Shown here: piece after piece, positions 48,645-58,794 of the stretch | Position numbering within the stretch: the stretch's first letter is position 1 | How the letters are laid out: each line of letters begins with the position of its first letter | Origin: Gracilaria vermiculophylla | Taxonomy: Eukaryota; Rhodophyta; Florideophyceae; Gracilariales; Gracilariaceae | NCBI GenBank assembly: GCA_019155205.2 | Contig: JAHNZQ020000181.1 | Coordinates: forward strand, 1,828,871-1,892,870 | Direction of reading: 5' to 3' | DNA: 64,000 nucleotides | The notes under the pieces: model-generated | Told to the model about the DNA's origin: nothing | The model's input: only the letters and a program-made list of their open reading frames with translations | Databases searched by the model: none | Translations under genes and position numbers: made by a program

Positions 48645-50465
48645 TCACCACACTATTCGCACAGTGTCATCCGCCAGCAACATGTGCCGAGTGTCCCACC
48701 CTGCTCTTTCACTGTCCGTCAAGAAGGAGTCTATATTTCTCTGCATGAATTTCAGCGATTCTGTTATCGCTTGCTTAGAATTTCCGCTTGACCTTCTCAG
48801 CTTCTTTGTTGTGTAGTAAGCGCGTAGAATATCCGTTGGCTTCGCAGTTTCCGCCAACAGGACTTTGAAAGCTTTACCCTTATCAGTGACAAAAATCATG
48901 AAGCGTTCCTTTCTGAACAACCTCCTCGCCTCCGTTAAGTCTTCGGGATCGGTGATCGATTCCCTGACACTTGCTCCCAGCTTAACAGAAGGTTCAAACC
49001 CTCTCCACGGTGGCAGCACAATCTGCTCAACTGAAGAAACATCGTGCGGCGTAGGCATTGGCAAGCGATCTATGTGGCTGTCAATAAGTATGGATGCTCT
49101 CTGTTTGTTAAAGAACGAAAACTGAACGCACTGCACCGATCTCCAGTTCGCAGCAATATGGACTGCTGCTAGTAGGCCATACGCGGCGAGCAGAACGTAG
49201 TACTTTTGACCAATTCTTGAAGAAATGACGATTCCAAGACCAAGACCAAGCATTTTCATTGTTACACCTTGTGATTCTCCTTTGGTAGCAATATCTCCTG
49301 TATTTTGCATGCCGCTCGCCGCAAGAGAACGATAAACCACATGGCGCGTGGCTGATCCCGTCATCAGCGACATGCCTCTCAGACAAACTGCCAAAGATGC
49401 CAATGGTAAAAAATAGCTGAGGGGAAACAGGGGGGTTAAAATTTCTATGGCACCACCGACATCCTCAACAATATCTGCGGCAATTCTCCAACTTTTCGGA
49501 TCGTCATCAAACTTTGAACCAAAGACACTTCCATACAGAATCTTGGCTATGTACGAGGCTCCATCCTTGAGTACCCAGCTCGTCGCAGCTGCACCGGCTG
49601 CAACTGTCTTCCCCAGCCCAAGACCGAACAACAGCGCCTCGGTGCTTTGAATATTGACGAAAACAATACAGTCGCCTGGTTAGTATGCTTGAATTGAAAC
49701 CAAAATCGCCGACTAATGTTATAAACCAAGTGCTTACCTGATGACTGACATAATGGCCGATGCAAGATTTTGTAGAATGCGATACTTGGTGAAAGATATA
49801 TAGTCCGGGGTTGTAGTGTGAGGGAAACCCCGTGGAAGATATATTTTGGTTAGCCACGAAATAATCTTGTCCAAGAGCGGTCTGTGATCAATTTCTTTCT
49901 GCGGAATCAAACGTCCTGCTCCTTCATGTGTGTTCTGATCACTATCATAAAACGTCGTCACAACACCACTCTTTTTTTCGAAAAGTAGCGGAGCGGCTGA
50001 TCCAATCGCTGGCATTGCCACCGATGCGTGCAGCAGGGAGGCGCTTCTAAATTCGTTGTGGCGAGCGTCCTTCTTGCGAACACAAACAGGAATAGTAAGA
50101 AGATTGTGTGCTTGCAAGGAATGGAAGCAGAAAAGATTCCGATCAGCAGAGAGATAAACGGTACGCGATCCCACGGACCGCGCCGTATGAGCCACCATAC
50201 TCGGATCCCGATGATAAACTGATATCACTGGAAGACAAGACGCTTTAGCTGCAGTGATGATAAGCGCATCTTGAAATGTATCATGAGAGAGCCAGGCGAT
50301 TACGGGTTGTTGCGGATTCCGTTTTTTCAGTATATTTCTAGGTGGTTTGGACGAGAATCGAGTGGGCTTCCATTCGGCTGGGAGCGTGTCTGGTATGCGT
50401 AGTCGCAGTTTCACGGACATCGGCGACGCGAATGCTGGTGTTGTGGAATGCCTAAATATGATCAT
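48645..50465 (-). CDS. RUS-family (DUF647) protein
   Basis: ROOT UV-B SENSITIVE family; plant members take part in auxin/UV-B responses and their biochemical activity is unknown. Exon 1 is 49738..50465 and exon 2 is 48645..49644; the 93-nt intron (GTAAGC, CTAAC, then CAAAG) joins SVI to STEALLFGLGLG. The 575-aa product has the DUF647 block: YLPRGFPHTTTPDYISFTKY, STEALLFGLG, WVLKDGASYIAKILYGSVFG, FDDDPKSWRIAADIVEDVGG and MSLMTGSATRHVVYRSLA, with four or more hydrophobic segments. The N-terminal ~185 residues before the block are unlike other RUS proteins I know. It is tail-to-tail with VPS13, 179 bp apart, and head-to-head with the MMtag gene. Confidence 0.92.
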
Positions 50466-51246
50466 TGTGGAAACAAAACTTTCTCTGCGTTCGCTGCGAT
50501 GGTAACTCAGGCTCTAGCTAGGAAAAGATTGGGAAAGTCAAGTTGAGAAACGATGACCTGGTTTGAGTTTTTTTTTCACGGACTGAGGAAATGAGCTCAG
50601 TTGCACGTATCGGATATTGTTTTTATCAGCATAGATAAAAAATAGTGAGTTGTTTCGGGAGAACAGGCTGAATCCGATGTGAATCTGAGAGGTCAGGCAG
50701 GAATTTAGGCGCACAAGTGATGATCTAATCCCGTGAAGATGTCAGACATATGTGTGGGAAAGGTGGGCATCAATGCTAGAAGGGTCGTCCGGGCAGCGGA
50801 TTCAAAAACGGACGCGAGCGATAGTACTTAGGGACGGAGGTGCGATGTAGCGTGCTGTTGGCATAAACGTAGAAAGTGAGCAACGGAGGAACGCGATGCG
50901 GATCTGGCGAAGTAATGTGCCGCTCATTGCGATTGGTTCCATGGGAGCATGTGTCGGCTGAAGTGGGTCGCGCGCGCCACGACAACCATCTGGCCAGCCA
51001 TGGTCGAGGGTTGTGGCAAGCGCGCGATTTAGCACATTTTGTTTTAGGGCGTTGCGAGCGCAATCCGTCAGCGCCGTCATAATTATCTTGTTGCGCACGC
51101 TCTCCGACGCACCTCGTCGCCCTCACCCGCCGTGCCTCGCCGCTGCTCTTGTCCTCAGAATCGGAGCATTCCTTGCCGCTCTCGCACGCTTTTTTTCGCT
51201 ACTTTCCCATCGCGTCGCCCATCCCATTTCTGCTGTCAACGTCCCA
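50466..51246. promoter_or_regulatory. Intergenic region between divergent RUS and MMtag genes
   Basis: 781 bp between start codons. The part nearest the MMtag gene (about 51090-51246) is strongly C/T-rich. The MMtag frame stays open upstream to 51013, but the translation there has no family resemblance, so it is read as leader. Confidence 0.4.
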
Positions 51247-51969
51247 ATGGACATTGTGGGCGACCTAATAGGCGCCGAGGCGCGAAAGAACGGTACTCGT
51301 GGAGGGAGAGCCGATTTCACTTGGGACTCCGTGCGAGACAACGAGAAGTCATACTATCTTGGAAACTCTGTCGCGAATCCAGGTGCTTCAAAGAGAAACG
51401 CAACTAATGGCGAGCACGGTTGGTACAATAAGCTTCCCCCCACCGCCCCTCAGCCGTCTGTACCACAGCCTCGGCCCTCGACAGACCAGCAGCAAGATTC
51501 CATGGATGATCTGCAACTTGTTCGTCAACGGGAAAAGGCTATCATGGAACGCGTTCTGCTCGGACGTTCGTTTTCAGATGCGGTGCGCTCTGCGTTGAAC
51601 GAAGATGACGCCAGCGGAATTGATGATGACAACAATCCACAGGCGGCACACGCACGACGTGTGGCGCGGGAGCGTCGCAAGATGGAAAAAGCTGAGCGGA
51701 AGGAAATGCGGCGACTGGAGAGGCAGGAACGACGGCTGCGACGAGAGCAAGAGCATCGCCGCCAAAGCACCCGACAGGACACGCAGACCTCTAGACGGTA
51801 CAGTTCAGACTCCGAGATTGAAGGGCATAGAATTCGCTACGATGACAGCACTCGCAGACGGCGAAGGAGAGAGCGGGGGAGCACGGGCCGCCGAAAGCGA
51901 CACGAATTTACCACTTCGACCGAATCCGACTCAAACCGACGCGCCACTCGCCGACAACGTTTCCGTTAG
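51247..51969 (+). CDS. MMtag-domain protein (MMTAG2-like)
   Basis: 240 aa. The N-terminal MMtag domain is clear: RGGRADFTWDSVRDNEKSYY, LGNSV and HGWYNK correspond to the RGG...F.W..V..D..RE.YLG.S.......W.K pattern of multiple-myeloma tumour-associated protein 2 and fungal relatives. A Pro-rich linker, an acidic patch and a long highly charged Arg/Glu region (about residues 140-200) follow, then RS/RR-rich sequence to the end, as in splicing-linked nuclear proteins. The molecular function of the family is not settled; nuclear location is likely from the basic tail. The start ATG at 51247 gives the family-like N-terminus, although an upstream open stretch exists. Confidence 0.85.
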   Translation: MDIVGDLIGAEARKNGTRGGRADFTWDSVRDNEKSYYLGNSVANPGASKRNATNGEHGWYNKLPPTAPQPSVPQPRPSTDQQQDSMDDLQLVRQREKAIMERVLLGRSFSDAVRSALNEDDASGIDDDNNPQAAHARRVARERRKMEKAERKEMRRLERQERRLRREQEHRRQSTRQDTQTSRRYSSDSEIEGHRIRYDDSTRRRRRRERGSTGRRKRHEFTTSTESDSNRRATRRQRFR

Positions 51970-54706
51970 GAAGGCGCCTGTTGTCACATTATTTCACTAG
52001 CTTATGCTTTGGTTTTCATACACTCGATCATCTTGCTCTTTTCCATCTAATACATACAGATGCGGCCTCTACATGGTGAGGTCGAGAGACAATGGCGTCT
52101 CTTTGTCGTTAAAGATGTGGTCATAGCTTACATTCTCATCTCCAATTATTATTTGACTAATAAATATATAAAAACTCATTCTGTGATACTTTAGTCATGG
52201 GAAAATTCTCTTGTCTTTTGCAACAAGACTCAGTTGTGAAGTTCAAACATTTTCATTTGTCCCCTTTGACCGAATGGCATCACTATTTCCTCTACACGGC
52301 TTATCACCAAACTAGAGCCCCACTCGGAAAGCATCTGTTTTGTTATCGTTAACATAGGAACAATGTGGCTCAAGACGGATGTTGGGGCGTATGCTTCAGA
52401 ATCGCTCATGAATACAGCATTCTACCTCACGTAGTGTATGTTAAACAGATTGGTTATGTATTTGCTAATGGGAATGTGTCCCTTCTTTCATGTGCAGCTG
52501 CTCCATCAAAACTGTTGGGGGCTCTCGAGCACAGTCCTTGTCGCTAGTTTTTGCTGCCGACCACGATTTTTTACCGTCGCCAGAAAAGAGATTTTGATCG
52601 CTGGTGTTTGGCACAGCTACGTTGCCGAAGAAAAAGAACGCTGTCGGAAAGATCAGTGTCACGCAACACTTCGATATGTCATCATAACCATCGGTGCGAA
52701 CTGTCCAGGCCTTTTTTAGGAGAGACATGTTCCACACGCGTAGGGCTTAGATGTATTCGAATTAGTGCTTAGTTTCCACACTAGAGAAAAATTAGCAAAG
52801 AGAGTTTAAGATCAAATCAACTGTCGTCTCTCCCAATCGTGAAGGCGCCGAATCCCATATTACCTCAACCCTTCAATGGCAAAGCTAGAATCATTTTCGG
52901 GCAGCCACGCTCCAATACATTCACAGCAGGCTTGAAAGCTTTCTTATTGGGATAGAATTGCAGTTCTTAACGGCAACTTCAATCCTGATTGCATGCTGTA
53001 CATCTCTTCCGTGACAAAAAACAAACAAACTATATACTGTTGTCTTCCGGAGCTATCGCTGCTGTAACTTTAGCCACATCATATTCATATTGAAAAGGGA
53101 GAATTATATTTTGCCAACTGTATCAGGAATAAACTGTATACTGGTAATGATTGCTGATGCGATGCGGTGAAGGGCTGGTGAAGTCTCCATGTTGCAATCT
53201 CGATGAGGGACAGCAAAATACCGTATTGAAGTCTTCGAATTGCATTTGGTTGCTATGCAGTCGATCGCAAATCACTCCTAGTTGACATAAAAATAAGATG
53301 GCTCGGAAAATGGCGGCCGGCACGGGTATTTGGCTTGTAATGAAGGGGTGTTGACGGTATGGTGTGAAGAGCCGAGTCGCATACGACCATGCGTAAGAAT
53401 GCTATTACAGTTTAGTCGTCGCCGGTGCTTGTGAGCAACACATACTTCTGGTGGTGGTGTGCTTTCGATCGACCGTAATATCGTCTATCTCTTATTGTTT
53501 CAGATGATATCTCGGTCAGCTAATCTTGAAGATCAAGAGACACTGGAAATGGGCCCCCGTGCTGTGCGTGTTTCTCTTTTATGGTGGCCACGAATTTCTG
53601 CATTCCTAAAGAAGGGAAACTAAAACAAGAATAGCACTACATGTACAGTCCTTGACGCAGATAACCGTATACCTCAGCATCGAGAGTGTGGATCGCGATG
53701 AAAACCGCGATGGCGACTGTCTCATCGTTTGAACCATCGCCAAATACACAGCGCAAGATAAGGAGGTGTGTTTGCTCTCGGCAAAGGGTTTTGGATCGTT
53801 TCTGAGAACGCATTCGTAGTAATCGGGTCGCCACTTGAGTGAAGCAATCAACTACACGCGCCCGTTGCGTTCAGGAAACGTCATTAACTAATTTAACGGT
53901 TGTGTGGCACGGCAAGGCTGCCGCCTGGCGTTCACGCGCTGTATCACGCTGCCCTTAGACAGCGTTCTGGGTTTTGAGGACCCCTACGACGGCGCTTCGC
54001 AATTTGCTACGATAAGTTTCTGGACGTCATGCGGGAGGGAGATACAAACCCATGTGCGCGCCCGCAGCGCCGTCCGCGCGAAAGGCGGACGCCCTCCGGC
54101 GGCTGGTCGCAGTCTCGTCGCAGCTAACGCGACCGCGAGGGCACGCGCCTTTTGGTCAGCGCGCCCCGGCCGCTGGCCGACGCTTCGCGAGCGCGTACGG
54201 CGCGCTGCGGCGCCGTAAGTCCCGGCGGCGCGCAACAATCGCAGATGGCACATGCGCTCGCGCCCCGCCGCGGCGCCCTTCCCGCGGCGCCCGCCCGCAC
54301 CAGAGAAAGGCGAAGCAACGCAGCGCGTACGCCCGCAGCGGTCGCACAGCGCGGTACGCCGCCGCCGCGGCCACTACCGCCGCCAAGCGGCGCGGCTGAT
54401 GGCGCGCGTACGGCGCCGCCTGCAGTGTGGGGGGCGGGGGGGGGGATGGGGGGGCTGCATGTTGAAAAAAGCGCACGTGCCAACACGCGAGGGGCGGCGC
54501 GCCGACGTGCGCGTGAGGCTGCGCCAGCTGCATCGGCGCCGGAAGCGCGGCCTTCTGTGGCGCACAGTCGTTTCGCCGCAGGCACCCCGCGCGGCGCCTC
54601 CACCGCCGCCGCCGCCGCCGCGCGGCGCCCTTATAGCGCTGTCGCCGCCGCAGCCCTGCTCCGCCACGATGGGCAATCGTTCACAGCCGCCCACTTCGCG
54701 CCCCCC
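51970..54706. other. Long intergenic stretch with a composition boundary
   Basis: About 2.7 kb. 51970 to about 53880 is AT-rich with no supported gene; AT runs such as TAATAAATATATAAAA near 52160 are present. From about 53.9 kb the sequence turns sharply GC-rich, with G-runs of 6, 10 and 7 on the plus strand at 54429..54454. The Mpv17 frame is open upstream to 54152, but that part is GC-driven low complexity and is not called coding. Confidence 0.4.
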
Positions 54707-55744
54707 ATGAGCTTCTTCTTCTCCGCCCGCGCTTCTCGCGCTGCCGTGGCGTTCGGCGTAGCGCCGCCGCACGCGTTCTCGCCGCGCGTGATATCCTCCG
54801 CGCTTAGGTGCGCCGCCGGCCGCCCGGGCGCGGCGCCGTACAATGCGTGCTGCGCCTCGCTGCCGCCGTGCGGCCTGACGTACAGAAGCGGCCGCCTTGC
54901 GCGAGCGCCGCGCCTCGCGTTGCGCCCCTCTCCCAAACCGCGCCTCTCCACAAAGCAGCCCATCTACGCCTTCGAGAAGGTGCCGACCACGCAGCCGGAC
55001 TGGTGGAACGACGACGATGACGATGAAGACGGCCTCGATGACTTCAACAAGTTGCGGCTTGAGAGCGCCGGCTCGCAGGTCGCGCTCGCGTCCGGCAGCG
55101 GCAGCGGCTCGCTCGCGCGCAACGGTGGCGGCGGCGGCGGCGGGCGCGACGACAGTGGAAAGTTCAGCGGCGACGGCGACGGCTCGAACAAGGGGCTTTT
55201 CGCCATGATCGTGGCCATGTACTTGCGGGCTATGTCACGCAACCCCATTCTCACCAAGGCTGCCATCACATGTGTCATTGCGTGTTTGGGCGACCTTCTG
55301 GCGCAAACTCTCTCTCACATCGGCACCGCCGACGCGCAATGGGACGTCAGAAGGACGCTGGCCATCTCCACCTGGGCGCTCTGCTTCATGGGCCCCGCGC
55401 TCCACTTCTGGTTTGGCACTCTTGACCGCCTTTTCACCAGCAGGTACTCGGTGCTGTGCAAGCTGCTCACTGACCAGCTGCTCTTCGCCCCGTTCTTCAA
55501 CTCGGCTTTCATGATGGGCGTCGGCACGCTTGAGGGGCACTCGTTTAAGGATAACTCCCAAACTGTCAAGACCAAGTTATGGACCGCCATGAAGGCAAAT
55601 TGGATGCTATGGCCGGCCGCCCAGTTCGTCAACTTTTCCTTTGTCCCCAAGAACTTTCAGGTCGTATATGTTAACTGTGTGGCGCTCGTCTGGAACGTGA
55701 TCTTCATGTACATATCACACGCGGAACCCGCCGCTGTTGCGTAA
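54707..55744 (+). CDS. Mpv17/PMP22-family membrane protein with long N-terminal presequence
   Basis: 345 aa. The C-terminal about 185 residues are an Mpv17/PMP22 domain with four hydrophobic helices and family motifs: YLRAMSRNPILTKAAI, GPALHFWFGTLDR, DQLLFAPFFNSAF, and W-x-x-W-P-x-x-Q-x-x-N-F-x-x-V-P as WMLWPAAQFVNFSFVP, ending WNVIFMYISH. Members are channel-like or metabolite-related proteins of mitochondrial, peroxisomal or plastid membranes. The N-terminal ~150 residues are an Arg/Ala-rich presequence beginning MSFFFSARASRAA, followed by an Asp run (WNDDDDDEDG) and a Gly run, both low complexity. The presequence suggests an organelle, plausibly the plastid envelope, but the compartment is inferred. 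The ATG at 54707 was chosen as the first giving a presequence-like start. Confidence 0.87.
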   Translation: MSFFFSARASRAAVAFGVAPPHAFSPRVISSALRCAAGRPGAAPYNACCASLPPCGLTYRSGRLARAPRLALRPSPKPRLSTKQPIYAFEKVPTTQPDWWNDDDDDEDGLDDFNKLRLESAGSQVALASGSGSGSLARNGGGGGGGRDDSGKFSGDGDGSNKGLFAMIVAMYLRAMSRNPILTKAAITCVIACLGDLLAQTLSHIGTADAQWDVRRTLAISTWALCFMGPALHFWFGTLDRLFTSRYSVLCKLLTDQLLFAPFFNSAFMMGVGTLEGHSFKDNSQTVKTKLWTAMKANWMLWPAAQFVNFSFVPKNFQVVYVNCVALVWNVIFMYISHAEPAAVA

Positions 55745-57119
55745 TATACTTTCCTCGTAGATAGCGCCGCCTCTCTCCCTGCCCTGGCGCCTGCTTCGCT
55801 TTGAAGCAACTGGTGTTTGCACACCGCCGCTTATTTTCTTATCTTCTAAACCATCGAGTTTCTCCACTCTCCAAAGCTCCATGAATTACTATTCTACAAG
55901 CAATATCGGTTGACGGACACGTGACCTGAAGCCCTCCACCTTCTGCATTGCCAATACCGCGACAGGTTGGTAGGCAAAAGTGTCCCAGACTGATGCGTGA
56001 GACCTGCAGCTATTGTAAATCATTTTGTAATGTTCGTTGCCTCGCCAGTCCGCATTTGCTCACTACCCACGACCTACTGCTGTATTGTCGACTTGGTAGA
56101 TCTTGAAATGCGCTTGACCTGCACATACAGCAAGGTTTAGATGGTACGGTCACCGAGCAATGACACCACTCAAGTGGCCACCGCATTTGCTTGGTGAACC
56201 ATCAGCAAAACAATTTTGATCAAGAGTCAAGACCTCAAGACCTGTTCCTGGAGAAGGGCATGCCCAGGTTAGCATCACGCCTGAAAACATCATTCGTGTC
56301 GACGCGGTCATGTGCCGTCTGTGCTGACACATGTTGACAAGCCTGCCGAATGTTGACAAGTTGCGGGATGTTGACAAGTATGCGAGATGGTGACAAGCGT
56401 GCGGAAAGTTGAAAAGCATGCGGAATGTTGACAAGCTTGCGATATGTAGACATGCTTGCGGAATGTTGACACATTCGCGAAATATTAATAAGCTTGCGGA
56501 ATGTTGACAGGTTGCGGGGTGTTGACAAGCTTGCGAAATGTTGATAGATTGCGGGATGTTGACATGTTTGGGGAATATTGACAAGTTTGCGGGATGTTGA
56601 CAGGTTTGCGGAATGTTGACAAGTTTTCGGAATGTTGACAAGCTCGTGGAATGTTGACTAGCTTGGTCCTGGAAGGTGGAGGCTTGCCCCGGGTGACGAC
56701 GAAGAGTGGACGTAATCGCCTTGAGCAGAAAGCATGCGCAGTATGAGGCGAAAACAAAATTCATGGCGAACTCTGTCGAGCTGCGGGAATTGCCGACACA
56801 TCAGAGCCGCAGTGATTAGTGAGCTTGGTGGCGAGGCACGTTGCAATTGCTCTTAAGAGGGGTGACCAGCAGTTCCACTCACCACGATGGACCGCATCCC
56901 GAAGGCGCTATCCAGCAATCCCTTGAATGGATCCAAGAAACAGGTCGGTTGTGTACAAGCAAGCGCATTCTAAAGAAAATCGCCGTTGCCGCCGTTGCGG
57001 GTGCAAAGTACGTGGAGTGGAACCGTTGACGCAAGGTGTCGGTAGACTCGCCATACGACAAAAAAGCGACCCGACGTCGTTCGTGATCCTTGCAATGCAG
57101 AGCATTCGTTGCCGCTGTT
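55745..57119. other. Intergenic containing a 19-bp minisatellite
   Basis: About 1.4 kb between convergent Mpv17 and ORC2 genes. 55745-56330 holds nothing recognised. A tandem repeat array occupies 56333..56666. The rest up to the ORC2 stop has no supported gene; open frames across the array merely translate the repeat. Confidence 0.4.
56333..56666. repeat. Minisatellite, 19-bp unit, about 18 copies
   Basis: Degenerate tandem copies of a 19-bp unit close to GTTGACAAGCTTGCGGAAT, with occasional 18-bp variants, run without interruption from 56333 and end in a partial copy. GTTGAC, the central AAG(C/T)(T)TG and the CGG(A/G)AT end are best kept. The minus-strand translation reads as repeated NIPQACQHS-like peptides, which is a by-product of the repeat. 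No gene overlaps it. Confidence 0.9.
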
Positions 57120-58385
57120 TTATTCTCGGTTGTCGACGGGATTGATATCAGCGATGATTGCCTCTAACTGCGTTTTCTGCAGGGGTATCCATAGCTGCTC
57201 CGCCGCATCCGCCCCCCGCTTGCTTTGAAGCAGGTCATGTGTGTGCAGTTCCGTCAGAATAATTCTCAATGACGCGGGGTCAGAAGCAAGGAACTTTTCC
57301 TTTGTGATCTCGAAAAGCTGATTGAACGTTGTGCGACCGATTACGCCGTCTCTGCCGGACATTGCGCGGTCCGCGCCCAGCTGCCTCTGCGCAAGCACGT
57401 GAAAGACCTGTCTCGCCCTTTCCGACAGTGACTTGAGAAGGGCGAGAGCACCTTCGACGCGGCGCTCCTTGCCGCCGCGCAGCAGCGGCTTCGAGCTGTA
57501 CACGGTCTCTGCAGTGTACGGGGCGAATGTATCGGCTTTAATCCAGGCCCAGTTGAATTTGGAGTACATTGCACCGTCCCACAGAAGCGGGGCGTTTACG
57601 TGGTCGACACTCGCTACGATGGATATTGCGGGTATGCAGCTGAGTGTTGCCAGCACGTTTTGGGTCTCGGATGAGCGTAGCGGCGGTCCATCTATGTTGT
57701 GAATCACAATCGCTATGCGGTTGTGGTTGGCGGCTGAGCGAATTGCGTCTGTGTAATCGGACAGGGCGCGTTTCGGGAAGCTGGTCAAGTTTAGAAAGTC
57801 TTTTGCAATTTGAGCGAGAATAGATCTCAGGCTGAGGGTGGGGTTGAATGCGTTAACAATCATAACAGCGTGAGAAGCAGTTAGGCACTGGGCGAATTCG
57901 TCCAGCAAGGTTTTCTTGGATCCGAACCCGTAGAACAAAAGAGAATGGGCTGCTTCCAGTACATAGAGGTATTGGGGGAAACGTGCCCGGAGCTTTTCAA
58001 GTTGAGCATGTTGTTCTTGCTGAAAAGGGGGCTCAAAGCTTTGCAGGGCGGCCTCCAGTTGGTGTTGAGGCGCTATAGAAAGACTTGCCAATGTGAGATT
58101 CGAAGTTTTGACCACGCCTTTGTGCGCTTCAAAGTAAGAGCGGCCAGCGCCCACCGGCTCCTCTTCCCTTTGTTGCCTCTCCGCCGCTGCTATCTCTTGT
58201 TCTGCCTGTGCGGCCGTCACTGCACTGGATTTCGGCCGACCCCTCCGCGGCCGGGCGGGGTGGGGGAGGGAGGTTGGGGCGGCGGGGGTGGTAGCATTGT
58301 TGGTTCGAGAGCGAGGGCGCTTGGCCGGCGTGGGCACATGGTCCCGTTCGGAATGGGGCAGCTTCCTCCTTCTTCCTCGCCGCAT
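57120..58385 (-). CDS. ORC2: Origin recognition complex subunit 2
   Basis: Core subunit of the six-protein complex that marks replication origins and loads MCM helicases. 421 aa. The N-terminal ~85 residues are basic and Pro-rich, disordered. The conserved ORC2 domain follows: FPQYLYVLEAAHSLLFYGFG with SKKTLLDEF, a Walker-A-like but degenerate loop; VMIVNAFNPTLSLRSILAQI; HNIDGPPLRSSETQNVLATL; SIVASVDHVNAPLLWDG; FNWAWIKADTFAPYTAET; and a C-terminal winged-helix region (ARQVFHVLAQRQL..., LHTHDLLQSKRGADAAEQLW). All are hallmarks of ORC2, with no intron. It is shorter than the human protein (577 aa), mainly in the N-terminal tail. The first ATG is at 58385; head-to-head with the GlcNAc-1-P transferase gene. 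Confidence 0.95.
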   Translation of the reverse strand: MRRGRRRKLPHSERDHVPTPAKRPRSRTNNATTPAAPTSLPHPARPRRGRPKSSAVTAAQAEQEIAAAERQQREEEPVGAGRSYFEAHKGVVKTSNLTLASLSIAPQHQLEAALQSFEPPFQQEQHAQLEKLRARFPQYLYVLEAAHSLLFYGFGSKKTLLDEFAQCLTASHAVMIVNAFNPTLSLRSILAQIAKDFLNLTSFPKRALSDYTDAIRSAANHNRIAIVIHNIDGPPLRSSETQNVLATLSCIPAISIVASVDHVNAPLLWDGAMYSKFNWAWIKADTFAPYTAETVYSSKPLLRGGKERRVEGALALLKSLSERARQVFHVLAQRQLGADRAMSGRDGVIGRTTFNQLFEITKEKFLASDPASLRIILTELHTHDLLQSKRGADAAEQLWIPLQKTQLEAIIADINPVDNRE

Positions 58386-58794
58386 CAAAGAGGGACGGGG
58401 TCGCTAAGAGATCGCAGCGGGTCGGCTCTGCGGCCGGGGGCGAAGGTGTGCGCTGCGCGCATGAATGCCAACAGCCGTGCAAATAGCCCCCTTGTTACGG
58501 AGAGGCGCTATCACGATCTGTTTGCGCTCGCGTGGCGCCGCACGCCACGGCAGTCAATCCATTTGATCCGTGCCGTGGCGGCGTGCAGCAGCGGCGCGTG
58601 TTGATGCGCTGTCATCGCGCCAAGATGACTGCCGCGGCCTCCGCGCGCGCGCCTCGTCCGGCGCGGCTGCCGCGCGCTCGCGGAACCGTTCACGCAGCCC
58701 TCCACCGCTCCCCCCGCCACCGCGCTCCGCGACCGCGTCGCGTGCCGCGCGACCATCGTCGCACCGCGCGCCCAACGCCCGCTCCCCGGTCGCA
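58386..58794. promoter_or_regulatory. Short GC-rich region between divergent ORC2 and ALG7-like genes
   Basis: 409 bp between start codons, presumed to hold both promoters. It is very GC-rich, so overlapping open frames occur on both strands without protein-like content. Confidence 0.4.

Noticed and set aside
52465..52737. 90-codon minus-strand frame with a hydrophobic segment
   Set aside because: No homology pattern, no supported start and isolated in AT-rich spacer.
54152..54706. Upstream in-frame extension of the Mpv17 gene (about 185 codons)
   Set aside because: It has no ATG start, is Ala/Arg/Pro low complexity, and similar open stretches occur in all frames here. A presequence-like start is available at 54707.
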